Shown: positions 43,115 through 52,142, numbered from the stretch's first letter. The stretch is 64,000 nt of DNA from Burkholderia sp. Ax-1719 (GCF_011753055.1 NZ_VWWJ01000009.1:62001-126000), one strand, 5' to 3'. Numbers and translations are program-made. The notes: generated from the letters alone by a model not told the origin.

Positions 43115-43170
43115 CGCCCATCGAGATGAAGATCGGGACGGCTTCGTCCCGATCTTCGTCCCGATGGGCG
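43115..43170 (-). terminator. Large two-tier hairpin after the PerM-like gene
   Basis: The outer arms CGCCCATCG (43115-43123) and CGATGGGCG (43162-43170) enclose a perfect inner stem, GAAGATCGGGACG (43128-43140) with CGTCCCGATCTTC (43145-43157), loop GCTT. It lies 16 bp past the minus-strand stop at 43186. No long T-run follows. Confidence 0.6.
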
Positions 43171-43185
43171 GCGCTGTGCGCCTGG

Positions 43186-44256
43186 TCAGGCGTCGGCGGC
43201 GGGCGTGGCGGAGGTGTTGATCCAGGCGGTCAAGAGCGTGGAAGAGACTGCCAGAATCACCGGGCCGATGAACAGCCCCACGATGCCGAAGGCGAACATG
43301 CCGCCCAGCACGCCCGAGAGAATCAGCAGCATCGAAAGATTCACGCCGCGGCGGATCAGCACCGGGCGCACGAAATTGTCGAGCATGACGACCATCACCG
43401 ACCACACGGCGAGCAGGATGGCCGCCACGTGCGAGTCGTGCACGAACAGCCAGATCGCGCCGCCGAACAGCGGCAGGCCAGGGCCGATCTGCGCGAGGCA
43501 CAGCATCAGCATGAGTGCGGTCAACACGCCCGCGCCCGGCACGCCCGCAACCGCAAGACCAATGCCGCCCAGCGCCGATTGCAGCACCGCCGTCACGACG
43601 ATGCCCAGCGCCACCGCGCGGATGGCCGCGCCCGCCAGGCGCACCGCTTCCTCGCCATAGCGCGGGCCGACGCGCTGCGCGAAGCGCACCACGAACGCAG
43701 CGGCTTTTTCGCCCTGCATATAGAGGATGCCGGTGATGATGACGGTAATCACCATATGCATCACGAACACGCCCACCGAAGCCGCATGGCCGATGAGCCA
43801 GTGCGCCGCGATCGACACGTAAGGCTCCAGACGCGCGAGCAGGCCGCCGGGACCGGCGTCGGAAAGCGTCTGCCATTCGCCGGCGATGCGCGAGCCGATC
43901 ATCGGAATGTCGTGAATCCACATCGGCGGCGGGGGCAGCGTGTAGCTGGGCAGGCTGCGGATCAGGCCCATGATCTCGCCGCCGTGCTCGGCCAGCGTGG
44001 AGATCGCCGAATAGAGCGGCAGGACGATCACGACCAGCAGGATCAGCAGCATGATCAGCGTGGCGATGCCGCGCCGTTTGCCGCAGCGCCGCTCGACGGC
44101 GAGCATGGCGGGCCAGGTGGCGACCACGATCATGGTCGCCCAGATCAGGCCCGGAATGAAAGGACGCATGACGTAGAGGGAACCGACCGTCAGTGCGCAG
44201 AGGATCGCGATGACGAACAGCGCGCGAGCGATATCTGGCAGTTCTTGCGGCTTCAC
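43186..44256 (-). CDS. AI-2E/PerM-family membrane protein
   Basis: A 356-residue polytopic protein with seven to eight membrane helices and the family's C-terminal signature (GGMFAFGIVGLFIGPVILAV, around residues 320-340). The family includes PerM and TqsA; transported substrates are mostly unproven and Na+/H+ or small-signal export has been proposed. The start is GTG 44256, with AGGAGA upstream; an in-frame ATG at 44343 lacks a ribosome-binding site. It is transcribed alone, divergently from surE across 202 bp. Confidence 0.9.
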   Translation of the reverse strand: MKPQELPDIARALFVIAILCALTVGSLYVMRPFIPGLIWATMIVVATWPAMLAVERRCGKRRGIATLIMLLILLVVIVLPLYSAISTLAEHGGEIMGLIRSLPSYTLPPPPMWIHDIPMIGSRIAGEWQTLSDAGPGGLLARLEPYVSIAAHWLIGHAASVGVFVMHMVITVIITGILYMQGEKAAAFVVRFAQRVGPRYGEEAVRLAGAAIRAVALGIVVTAVLQSALGGIGLAVAGVPGAGVLTALMLMLCLAQIGPGLPLFGGAIWLFVHDSHVAAILLAVWSVMVVMLDNFVRPVLIRRGVNLSMLLILSGVLGGMFAFGIVGLFIGPVILAVSSTLLTAWINTSATPAADA

Positions 44257-44458
44257 GGAGTCTCCTCGCGGCAGGCGCCGCAACAACGCAACAGGTGCAT
44301 AAAACGAAGGGCGCGGCCTGCGCGCGAACCGGCAGGCCGCCACTGCTGCGCGTTAGTCTATCTCCAATGTGGCGTGATCCGTCGCGAAATAGCGCGCCTT
44401 CTCCCATAATGGCCGCTGCCGCATTCTGTCTGCCTTCAACCCCTGAAAGAGACTTGCC

Positions 44459-45259
44459 ATGTCCGCATCCGAAGCGAAACTCCCCTGCGTGCTCCTGACC
44501 AACGACGACGGCATCGACGCGCCCGGCCTCGCCGTGCTCGAAGCCGTCGCTGCCGAACTGGCCCATGAAGTGTGGGTCGTCGCGCCGGAGCACGATCAGA
44601 GCGGCACGTCCCACTCGATCAGCCTGCATTCGCCGCTGCGCGTGAGCCGCCGCGGCGAGCGCCGCTTCGGCGTGCTGGGCACGCCCGGCGACTGCGTGGT
44701 GATGGCCGTGCGCCACCTGATGGGCGACGTGACGCCGTCGCTGGTGCTGTCCGGCATCAATCGCGGCGCGAACCTGGGCGTGGAAACGATGTTCTCGGGC
44801 ACGGTGGGCGCGGCCATGACGGGCCTGCTGCTCGGCCTGCCGTCGATCGCGCTCAGCCAGACCTTCCGCGACCGCGAACACGTGCGCTGGGACACCGCTC
44901 GCGCCCTCGCGCCCGATGTGATCCGCCGTCTCGCGGCCATTTCGCACGACGCGCCGGTGTGCCTGAACGTGAATTTCCCCGATGTGGAGGCGAGCGCGGC
45001 CGGTCCGCTCACCGTCACGCGCCAGGGCGTGGGCCTCGTGCAAGGCATCGACGTGGTGCCGCAGATCGACCCGCGCGGCATCGACTATCACTGGCTGCGC
45101 TTTCATCGCGGGCCGCGCGAAAACGGCCCGGATTCGGAAACGGCCGTGGTCAATTCGGGCCGCGTTGCGGTGACGCCGCTGCAGTTCGACCGCACCGACG
45201 AGCGCACCTTCGCTACGCTGCAAAGCGCGCTGCAAAACACGCCGGGCGCGGCGCGCTAG
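44459..45259 (+). CDS. surE: 5'/3'-nucleotidase SurE
   Basis: A 266-residue SurE. It has the metal-binding LLTNDDGIDAPG at residues 12-23, the PEHDQSGTSHSIS segment, and SGINRGANLG. It dephosphorylates nucleoside monophosphates and is linked to stationary-phase survival. Housekeeping surE in Burkholderiaceae usually sits next to pcm or nlpD/rpoS; here it stands alone, so this may be an additional copy (inference). Start ATG 44459. Confidence 0.94.
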   Translation: MSASEAKLPCVLLTNDDGIDAPGLAVLEAVAAELAHEVWVVAPEHDQSGTSHSISLHSPLRVSRRGERRFGVLGTPGDCVVMAVRHLMGDVTPSLVLSGINRGANLGVETMFSGTVGAAMTGLLLGLPSIALSQTFRDREHVRWDTARALAPDVIRRLAAISHDAPVCLNVNFPDVEASAAGPLTVTRQGVGLVQGIDVVPQIDPRGIDYHWLRFHRGPRENGPDSETAVVNSGRVAVTPLQFDRTDERTFATLQSALQNTPGAAR

Positions 45260-45266
45260 TTTCGCT

Positions 45267-45722
45267 TCAGACGCCTGCGCGGGCAGCCGAGGCGGCAATC
45301 GCCTCGCGCAGGTCATCGGGGATGGCGATGGCCTTGTGCGTGTCGAGCGAGGTAGTGACGATGGTTTGCGTCGCGCTCATGCGCAACACGCCGTCCGCGC
45401 CCGTGCAGGCCCAGCCGAGCGTCAGCGAAGCCTGCCCCACACGCTGCACGTAAAGCGCGAGCGTGACAGCGTCGCCCATCTTGCTGACCGCCTTGAAATC
45501 CACGTCGAGATGCACCGTGGGCATCCCCACGCGCCGCGCGCCGAGGATGCCGTGATAGCCCTCGGGCATCAGCGTGTCGATCCACGCCTCGATCAGATCG
45601 TTGAACAGCACGAAATACTGCGGATAGAACACGATCCCGGCCGGATCGCATTCCGAAAAGTGGATCTTGTGCGGGCGGCTGAAAGCGGGCGCGCCGTCGG
45701 GTGTCTTGTTCCTCTCGCTCAT
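45267..45722 (-). CDS. 4-hydroxybenzoyl-CoA thioesterase-type hot-dog protein
   Basis: A 151-residue single hot-dog domain with the catalytic segment HFSECDPAGIVFYPQYF at about residues 22-38. The DPAGIVFYP element is that of the Pseudomonas-type 4-hydroxybenzoyl-CoA thioesterase, whose Asp is the catalytic residue. It hydrolyses aromatic or short acyl-CoA esters, and the natural substrate is not readable. It is convergent with surE (7 bp between stops) and lies 15 bp downstream of the SYLF lipoprotein gene, so it may be its operon partner. Confidence 0.9.
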   Translation of the reverse strand: MSERNKTPDGAPAFSRPHKIHFSECDPAGIVFYPQYFVLFNDLIEAWIDTLMPEGYHGILGARRVGMPTVHLDVDFKAVSKMGDAVTLALYVQRVGQASLTLGWACTGADGVLRMSATQTIVTTSLDTHKAIAIPDDLREAIAASAARAGV

Positions 45723-45737
45723 GCAGGAAGCGCCCGC

Positions 45738-46328
45738 TCAGATCACGAGACGCGAAACCTTCACGCCTTCGAGCGAAACGCCCGCCATCAGACCGGCGTT
45801 GGTCAGCACGAACGCCTCGACGGGACTGGTGGCCGTCGACGTATCGACATTGCCGTTCGCGCCCACGGTGACGACCGCGACCGTTGCATCCGCGCCGGCC
45901 GCCCAGCCCTGGCTCTTGAGGAAGTCGTCGAGCGCGCCCTGGTTCATGAACGCGAAAATAATGGCCTTGGACTGCGCGCCGATCTGCAGGCCAAACGAGC
46001 CCGCGACCGTGCTGTAGTAGCCGTCGGTGCGGCCATTGATGCGCAGCGCGCCGGTGCCGTACTGGCCGCCGATCCAGAAGCCCGCCGAGATCACGTTGGG
46101 GAACACGAGCACGCCGCTCGCCTTCGAGATGAGTTCCTGCGAGCCAGTCACCGTGTTGAACAGGCGCGTGAGCGTGGCGTCCACGCTGGCGTCGATCGAA
46201 TTGCGCTTGGCTGCGTTCTGGGCGGCGCTGTTGCTCGATCCCAGCGGGGTCGTCGTGCAGCCGGCGAGAGCGAGACCGCTCGCGGCGACCGCGGCGCTGG
46301 AGCTGAGAAGGAATTGACGTCGGCGCAT
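45738..46328 (-). CDS. SYLF/YSC84-domain lipoprotein
   Basis: A 196-residue exported protein. The N-terminus carries a twin-arginine-like stretch and lipobox (RRRQFLLSSS, then LALAGC at about residue 23). The mature part is a SYLF (YSC84) domain (SKASGVLVFPNVISAGFWIG, YYSTVAGSFGLQIGAQSKAI). Eukaryotic SYLF domains bind phosphoinositides; the bacterial role is unknown. The ATG at 46328 has GGAAA upstream. It is commonly found as a lone envelope protein in Burkholderiaceae. Confidence 0.9.
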   Translation of the reverse strand: MRRRQFLLSSSAAVAASGLALAGCTTTPLGSSNSAAQNAAKRNSIDASVDATLTRLFNTVTGSQELISKASGVLVFPNVISAGFWIGGQYGTGALRINGRTDGYYSTVAGSFGLQIGAQSKAIIFAFMNQGALDDFLKSQGWAAGADATVAVVTVGANGNVDTSTATSPVEAFVLTNAGLMAGVSLEGVKVSRLVI

Positions 46329-46399
46329 GGAAATTTCCTTTGTAAGCGGTTCTTCGATGATCCCCGCGCCTTGGGCCTGCGCAAGACGCGACGGCGTAA

Positions 46400-46435
46400 T
46401 GACGCAATAACGCAATGGCGCAATGGCGCGGCGCA
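46400..46435. repeat. Short degenerate tandem repeat (CGCAATGG-like)
   Basis: Four or five imperfect 8-10-bp units based on CGCAATGG lie upstream of the SYLF gene, inside the 46329-46744 gap. Apart from this and a possible 29-codon reading frame (46534-46623), the gap shows nothing. Confidence 0.6.
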
Positions 46436-46533
46436 ACAGGATAGCGCGTGTGGTCGGCGGCCGCATCGTCCTGCCGTGAATCGCAGGCGCAACAAACGTA
46501 ACAAATGTGCTTCTCGCCCGCTCCTCTGGCCGG

Positions 46534-46623
46534 TTAGGACCTGCGCTGACGGATGGAGTTCGCTGTCTTGGGGGAAACCCCGTCTGTCAGTGCGCGTCGC
46601 TTCCCCCGCTTGAATTCCGACAT
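46534..46623 (-). CDS. Possible small basic peptide (29 aa)
   Basis: An ATG at 46623 is preceded by CGGAGA at 6-bp spacing and opens a 29-codon frame (MSEFKRGKRRALTDG at the start, SIRQRRS at the end). About a third of the residues are Lys or Arg. It is below the usual annotation length and no family is recognised. It is listed because it has a good ribosome-binding site in an otherwise empty gap. Confidence 0.3.
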   Translation of the reverse strand: MSEFKRGKRRALTDGVSPKTANSIRQRRS

Positions 46624-46744
46624 TGCATCTCCGTTATTTCTCAGAATCATCCGATTTTCCCTGTCAGCGCTGATCGATAAAGTGGGATTGTGGCCTGCAA
46701 GACGTAGGCGGCCACGTTTCCTAACCACCTGACCGAGCCCTGCC

Positions 46745-47041
46745 ATGTCCGCCGCCGCCCCCCTCCGTCCGACTCTCTCCACGCCGCTTTCGTGGCTGCT
46801 GAGCGCCTGTGAATGGGCCAGCCGGGTCGGCATCTATCTGCTGCCGCTGTTCTATCTGGCTTTTTTCGCTGCGCTGTTTCTGCTGTGGCGCGAACCGCAA
46901 ACCGACTTCTGGCTTATCGCTACAGCCAGCGTGCTGGGCTGGACGATGGCGCTCTGGGCGCTCGTGTTCTGTCTGGCCAGTCTGCGGCGCGCAGCGGCGT
47001 GCGCGCCCGCCACGATGCCCCGCCAACCGGAAGCCCGCTGA
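46745..47041 (+). CDS. Small two-helix membrane protein of unknown function
   Basis: A 98-residue protein with two membrane helices (VGIYLLPLFYLAFFAALFLL and LIATASVLGWTMALWALVFC) joined by a short loop. No family is recognised. It lies 139 bp upstream of the RcsB-like regulator on the same strand and might belong with the phosphorelay genes, but nothing in its sequence shows this. The ribosome-binding site is weak. Confidence 0.6.
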   Translation: MSAAAPLRPTLSTPLSWLLSACEWASRVGIYLLPLFYLAFFAALFLLWREPQTDFWLIATASVLGWTMALWALVFCLASLRRAAACAPATMPRQPEAR

Positions 47042-47180
47042 TCGGGCTACTGATCGGACTACCGGATCGCCCCAAAGTCCCACAGGCAAGGCCTACATAC
47101 TGTCGGCGGAAAATGGGATAACCTTCAGAAAACACTGAAGGTCTGCGCCCCGGCGCCTGACGCCGACCATCGGATTGCGA

Positions 47181-47867
47181 ATGCCTGGCAACACGCTCAC
47201 GCCCATGACACATGCCACGCAAGACCTGCGGATCGTAGTGGCCGACGATCATCCTGTCGTCCTGACCGCCATTACCGACTATCTCGACCAGTTGCCGGGC
47301 CACCGCGTGGTGGCAACGGCGGGCTCGGGCGCGGATCTCGTCGATATCCTGCGCAAGATGCCCTGCGACCTGCTGGTGACGGACTTTTCGATGCAGGGCG
47401 AACTGGAGGACGAGGACGGCCTGCGTCTCATCAGCCGCGTGCGGCGGCTCTATCCCGATCTGCCCGTGGTGGTGTTCACCATGCTCACCAACGGCGGCAT
47501 CCTGCATGAACTGGCGGAACTCGGCGTGGCGGGTCTGGTCGGCAAGGACGAGCCGATTCCGACGCTCGCCCAGGTCTGTCAGCGCGCGCTGGTTGAGCCA
47601 GGCACGACGCTCTCCGCGCGCATCGCCGAACGACTCGCCAAAGAAGGCTCGACCGCCGAAGATTTCCGCCGCAGCAATCCGCTCTCTCCCCGCGAACTCG
47701 AAGTCGTCCGCCTGTTCGCCAACGGCTTGAGCGTCACGGAAATCTCGAAGCGGCTGAACCGCTCGGTGACGACCGTCGCCACGCAAAAGCGCGCCGCCAT
47801 GCGCAAGCTCCATCTCGATTCCAATGCCGATCTGATCCGCTACGCGAGCGAGCACGGATTCGCATAA
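47181..47867 (+). CDS. RcsB-like response regulator
   Basis: A 228-residue REC plus LuxR-type HTH protein. The receiver begins IVVADDHPVVLTAI, and the phospho-Asp is in LLVTDFSM (about residue 66). The DNA-binding domain (LSPRELEVVRLFANGLSVTEI, NRSVTTVATQKRAAMRKL) tracks E. coli RcsB closely, including the QK[RK].AM.KL end, which is unusual among LuxR regulators. ATG 47181 is used; ATG 47205 and a TTG at 47175 are alternatives, none with a clear ribosome-binding site. Its stop overlaps the kinase ATG by 1 bp. Confidence 0.9.
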   Translation: MPGNTLTPMTHATQDLRIVVADDHPVVLTAITDYLDQLPGHRVVATAGSGADLVDILRKMPCDLLVTDFSMQGELEDEDGLRLISRVRRLYPDLPVVVFTMLTNGGILHELAELGVAGLVGKDEPIPTLAQVCQRALVEPGTTLSARIAERLAKEGSTAEDFRRSNPLSPRELEVVRLFANGLSVTEISKRLNRSVTTVATQKRAAMRKLHLDSNADLIRYASEHGFA

Positions 47868-50800
47868 TGGAACGGCGTATCGCCTCTCTCGCTTCGCCGC
47901 TCAGTGCGCTTCGGACGCTTGAGCGCAATCTGAAGCGCGAGCGACGCGTGTTCGGCATGCTGATCGCGCTGCTGGGCTTTGCGGGGCTGTGCGCGGCGTG
48001 CGTGGCGGCCTTGAGCATCGGCGCGGCGTCTCTGGCGAACCAGACCACGCGCATGAGCGAGGTCACGGCGCAGACCAACGAACTACTGCTGCGGCGCTTC
48101 AACATGCTCGAAAGCATGCGTTTGTTGCTGGGCCTGCACGAACTCGATCTTCTTCCATTGGCGCAGGCCATCAAACCCGAGCCAACGCCGGACTGTACGC
48201 CGGGCTTCGATGGGGTGACCGGCTCGCCCGAACTTCGCGCGTTGTGCGAACGCGCGGTGCAACTGGTGGCAAAGGTCGGCGTGGACGCGCCGATGCTGTT
48301 CGTGCTCCTGGATGGCAGCGCCGCGTGGAGCCACCATCTCGCCCCCAACGTGCGCACGCCGGGCGGCACGGCATCGCAAAGCGGCCCCGAGCAGGCCCGC
48401 ATACTGGCGGACGCGGTGCTGCTGCGCATGAACACGCGCGGGATCGATCCGCTGGGGGCGGGCCGCTGGAAGAAAATCACGTGGTTCAAGCCACCGGCCG
48501 GTCTTGGCTTCCCGCCGTCGCTCGTGCTGGCTGCAGCGACGGTATTGAAGGACGAAAAGCCCATCGCCATCGTCCTCACGGCAGTCGATATCAACCAATT
48601 GCAGCGCGCACCAGCCGCGGACGTCACGCAAGCCGATGCCGCACCCATCCTGTTCGATCGCGACGGCGCGCTGCTCGCCGGTCCGTTGCCCGCCGCCGTC
48701 GCGCAATTTGTCGATCGCGAAGTTGCCGGTCTGCCGCCCGATCACTTCCATCTTCTGCCGCGTTTTGGCTGGGTGATGCGCGGCCAGCCGCTCGAATCCG
48801 AGTTCGGCCATTACACGCTGGCGATTTCCTGGCGCACCCAACTCGCGCTGATCCGCACGCCGCTCGCGATCATCGCCTTGATGACGCTGGCCTTGCTGGC
48901 GCTGCTCGCCGCGCTCGCGCGCTACTGGAACCGCCACGTGCTCGAACGCACGTACGCGGAAGCGACGCGCGCACTCGAAGGCGAACTGCTCAATCATCTG
49001 CTCGTGCACGCCACGCCCGTGGGGCTGTGCATCGTGCGCCAGCGCAACTTCGAGATCGTGGTGGCGAACCAGATCGTGCGCAACGTGCTGGGACTCGACG
49101 CTGCGGCCACCCGCCTGCCCAGCGCGCTATGCGTCGAATTCGAAAAGCGCATGCCCTACGCGCCGGCCACCGACGGCGAGATGCCGATTTACGACCTGCC
49201 TTTCTCGCTCACGCGCGAGGACGGCCAGAGCGTGCATCTGGATATCACGTTCGCGCCCGCCACCATGCGCCGCGAAGACGTGATGTTCTGCGCCTTCGCG
49301 GATATGTCGAAGCACTACGAAGCGGAGCGCCTGCTGCGCGAAGCCAAGCGCACCAGCGACGAAGCGGCGCGCAGCAAGGTCAGTTTCTTCGCGGCGATGA
49401 GCCACGAGATCCGCACGCCGCTCGCCTCGCTCACCGGCAATATCGAGCTGCTGGCGCGCGGCGCGCTCGCGCCGGAACAGGAAGCGCGCGTGGAGGCGAT
49501 GCAGATTTCGGCCTCTGAACTGCTACAGATCGTGAGCGACGTGCTCGATTTTTCGAAGATCGATGTCGGAGCGATGACGCTTTCAGAGGAATCCGAATCA
49601 ATCGCCGCGCTGATGGTCCGGATCGCGCTCGCACATGCGCCACTGGCCGTGCGACAGCAATTGCCTTTCTATCTGGTGATCGATCGCGCCATTCCCGCAC
49701 GGCTGCATGTCGATCCGGTGCGCCTCGCGCAGATCGTCAATAACATCCTGAGCAATGCGTTCAAGTTCACGCACTCGGGCAAGATCGTGCTGCGTGCCGG
49801 CTGGCATGACGACGCGCTTGAAATCAGCGTGGCCGATTCGGGCGTGGGCATGCCGGAATCGCTCAAGGCGCGGCTTTTCCAGCCCTTCACGCAAGGCGAC
49901 GCTCACCGGCTGACCGAAGCGCGCGGCACCGGCCTGGGCTTATCGATCTGTGGGCGTCTGGCCAAGTTGATGCACGGACGCTGTGAGGTGGAAAGCACGC
50001 CAGGGGTCGGCACACGCGTTATCGTCACCTTGCCATTGCAGAGCGACACGAGCACGACGGCGGGCGAAGAATGGGCGCTGCCCGATGCGCGCGCTGCGAT
50101 TCTGTGTCGTGCGCCGGAGAATCGCGAATGGCTCACGAACCTGTTCGATCCGCAATCCAGCACGCCGACGGATCTCGCTTCGGCGCAGCTATCGCCTGCC
50201 CATAGTGCGCTGGATTTCCTGCTGGTGACGGGCGAATACAGCGTCGACGAAGTGAGCCGACTGTGGAACGGCACGGCGAACGTCGTCTGGTTGCGTCAGG
50301 ATGGCCCGCTTGTGCCGCTCGTGCGCGCGGACGGCAGCGTGGAAGTGAGCCTCTATAGTCTCGCGGGCATCCGCACCGCCACGCAGATGTTGCGCGCCCA
50401 GCCCGGGCGCGATGTCGTCGAAGCTCCGCCCCCCGCTCTACCGACCGCGCACGAAGCGCAGCAAGCCAGCGATTTCCAGCGCCTCAATGTGTTGATCGCC
50501 GAAGACAACCTGCTCAATCGCAGCCTGCTGCGCGACCAGTTGCGTACGCTCGGCGCGAATGTGATCGAAGCCAGGGATGGCGAAGAAGCGCTTGCGCGGC
50601 TGGACGAAGCGCATATCGACGCCATACTCACCGATCTCAACATGCCGCGCATGAATGGCCTGCAATTGCTGCATGCGGCGCGCGCAAAACGTGCAACGCT
50701 GCCGGTTTACGCGATCAGCGGCAACGCCTTGCCGGAGCAAATCGCCCAGGGACGCCAGTCGGGATTTACCGATTATCTGAGCAAGCCGGTGCCGCTCGCC

Positions 50801-51199
50801 GCGCTCGCGCGCGTTCTGGCCGACGTGGCCGCGCAAACGCAGGCATCCTCACCACCAGAAGCAACGGACCACGCCGACGAAGAAGCCGACGTACCGCGTT
50901 TTCCAGCGCTAGCGCCTCCCATTGCGCCGCTCTTCATCGAGCAGGCCGATCATGACATCGCTGACTACGCGCGCATCCAGTCCACGCACGATCTCGAACA
51001 TCTGCGCGCCTGGGCGCATCGCGTCTCGGGCGGCCTCGCCGTGCTCGGGTCTTCGATGCTCTATGAAACGAGCCTCGAACTGCGCGCGACGCTGCGCGAA
51101 AGCGATGACTGGACCGAGGATGTCGAAGCGTTATCACATGCGCTCGCGCAGGAACTGGAAGCGCTGCGCGAGCAGGCCGCGAGCCAGCTTTCCGCCTGA
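47867..51199 (+). CDS. Hybrid histidine kinase with REC and HPt domains (Rcs/BvgS-like phosphorelay kinase)
   Basis: A 1110-residue inner-membrane kinase. Helix 1 is at about residues 26-50, a roughly 270-residue periplasmic sensor follows, and helix 2 is at about 323-348. A PAS-like region spans 375-480, then the HisKA H-box FFAAMSHEIRTPL (about 506), an HATPase with NILSNAFKFTHSG and GTGLGLSICGRL, and a degenerate receiver/ABL-like region (about 735-860). The true receiver has VLIAEDNLLNR (about 874) and ILTDLNMPRMNG. The C-terminal HPt helix bundle carries AHRVSGG (about 1050). All relay residues (H-D-H) are therefore in one chain, with the RcsB-like protein as the final D. Overlaps that gene by 1 bp. 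Confidence 0.93.
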   Translation: MERRIASLASPLSALRTLERNLKRERRVFGMLIALLGFAGLCAACVAALSIGAASLANQTTRMSEVTAQTNELLLRRFNMLESMRLLLGLHELDLLPLAQAIKPEPTPDCTPGFDGVTGSPELRALCERAVQLVAKVGVDAPMLFVLLDGSAAWSHHLAPNVRTPGGTASQSGPEQARILADAVLLRMNTRGIDPLGAGRWKKITWFKPPAGLGFPPSLVLAAATVLKDEKPIAIVLTAVDINQLQRAPAADVTQADAAPILFDRDGALLAGPLPAAVAQFVDREVAGLPPDHFHLLPRFGWVMRGQPLESEFGHYTLAISWRTQLALIRTPLAIIALMTLALLALLAALARYWNRHVLERTYAEATRALEGELLNHLLVHATPVGLCIVRQRNFEIVVANQIVRNVLGLDAAATRLPSALCVEFEKRMPYAPATDGEMPIYDLPFSLTREDGQSVHLDITFAPATMRREDVMFCAFADMSKHYEAERLLREAKRTSDEAARSKVSFFAAMSHEIRTPLASLTGNIELLARGALAPEQEARVEAMQISASELLQIVSDVLDFSKIDVGAMTLSEESESIAALMVRIALAHAPLAVRQQLPFYLVIDRAIPARLHVDPVRLAQIVNNILSNAFKFTHSGKIVLRAGWHDDALEISVADSGVGMPESLKARLFQPFTQGDAHRLTEARGTGLGLSICGRLAKLMHGRCEVESTPGVGTRVIVTLPLQSDTSTTAGEEWALPDARAAILCRAPENREWLTNLFDPQSSTPTDLASAQLSPAHSALDFLLVTGEYSVDEVSRLWNGTANVVWLRQDGPLVPLVRADGSVEVSLYSLAGIRTATQMLRAQPGRDVVEAPPPALPTAHEAQQASDFQRLNVLIAEDNLLNRSLLRDQLRTLGANVIEARDGEEALARLDEAHIDAILTDLNMPRMNGLQLLHAARAKRATLPVYAISGNALPEQIAQGRQSGFTDYLSKPVPLAALARVLADVAAQTQASSPPEATDHADEEADVPRFPALAPPIAPLFIEQADHDIADYARIQSTHDLEHLRAWAHRVSGGLAVLGSSMLYETSLELRATLRESDDWTEDVEALSHALAQELEALREQAASQLSA

Positions 51200-51204
51200 A
51201 CCGC

Positions 51205-51528
51205 TTACGATTCTTCGCCGTCTTGAGCGCAGTCGGGGCACGCACCGCTTTGGAGGCGCACGCACCACTGACGCAGCGCGCTGTCGGCCAAAGGGCAGAG
51301 CACGGGATTGCGCGGTGTGGCATGCGTGCGCGCACCGAGCTTGAGCGCGAACTCCACCGGCAATTCCAGACCGCAACGCGTCGTATCGATGCCGCTGCCG
51401 CGCGCAAGCGGCGCATGCCCCTGCGGCGTGCTGTCACAGGCGCGATGATCGATGCGTTGGCCACAGGGTTCGGCCGTGCGGGCCAGCCAGCGCAGGCTGG
51501 GCGAAGGGCGTAGAGGGAAAACGGACAT
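51205..51528 (-). CDS. Hypothetical protein with C-terminal Cys pair
   Basis: A 107-residue frame, convergent with the kinase gene (6-bp gap). It looks more protein-like than its antisense alternative: SPSLRWLARTAEPCGQRIDH at the start, GLELPVEFALKLGARTHATP in the middle and GACPDCAQDGEES at the end. Cysteines and histidines are regularly spaced, which could mean a small zinc-binding protein. No family is recognised and the ribosome-binding site is poor, so confidence is limited. Confidence 0.5.
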   Translation of the reverse strand: MSVFPLRPSPSLRWLARTAEPCGQRIDHRACDSTPQGHAPLARGSGIDTTRCGLELPVEFALKLGARTHATPRNPVLCPLADSALRQWCVRLQSGACPDCAQDGEES

Positions 51529-51776
51529 GATTGTGTGCCGCGGCGAACGCGGCCCTCATGATTGCTTGATTGCACACGCCGATCATGATCGCGCACGTAT
51601 TCCCGTCAGACCATCGGAATAGTTCGAAAGCCCTTGATTCAGGCTGCTTTATCGCGTTCCGGCGTGTCGCGTCGCGGGCAATATGGGACTGCTTATGACC
51701 GCCCTCAGGCTGCGGGGACGCGTGCGCAAATGGGGCGCATCATGGTAGACTGCGCCGCGCAATCGCTCACACCAAT

Positions 51777-52142
51777 ATGAAACTACGCAAGCACATTCTG
51801 CTGACCGCATGGCTTGGCCTCGTCGCCATGTGGCTCATCGTGTTTGCGCCGCTCGCGAGTCAGCTGATTGCCGCGCATCACGCGCACGAACCTACCGCCG
51901 AACTGTGTTCGGCGCTTCAGCCCGCTTCTTCGGCCCAGCATCTTTCGCACGACGATGCGTTCGGCGCCTGCGGCTATTGCCATCTCCTCGAACATCACGT
52001 CGCGATGCCCAGCATTGCGGTGCCCGAACCGCAACGCGCGCTCGTGGCTGCCGTCGATCGCGTCGCGCCGCTTTCCACGCGTCATACGCCCTTCGGGGCG
52101 TTCCCCTCGGGCCGTCCACGCGCCCCACCCGTCCTCGCCTGA
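51777..52142 (+). CDS. DUF2946-family membrane-anchored protein
   Basis: A 121-residue protein. One N-terminal helix or signal (AWLGLVAMWLIVFAPLASQL) is followed by a His/Cys-rich segment with ACGYCHLLEHH, the DUF2946 hallmark. These genes typically adjoin TonB receptors and PepSY proteins, often with copper. The Cys/His motif and the Met/His-rich loop of the downstream PepSY protein support a metal role. Start ATG 51777. The 52143-52370 gap before the receptor gene shows nothing recognisable. Confidence 0.85.
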   Translation: MKLRKHILLTAWLGLVAMWLIVFAPLASQLIAAHHAHEPTAELCSALQPASSAQHLSHDDAFGACGYCHLLEHHVAMPSIAVPEPQRALVAAVDRVAPLSTRHTPFGAFPSGRPRAPPVLA

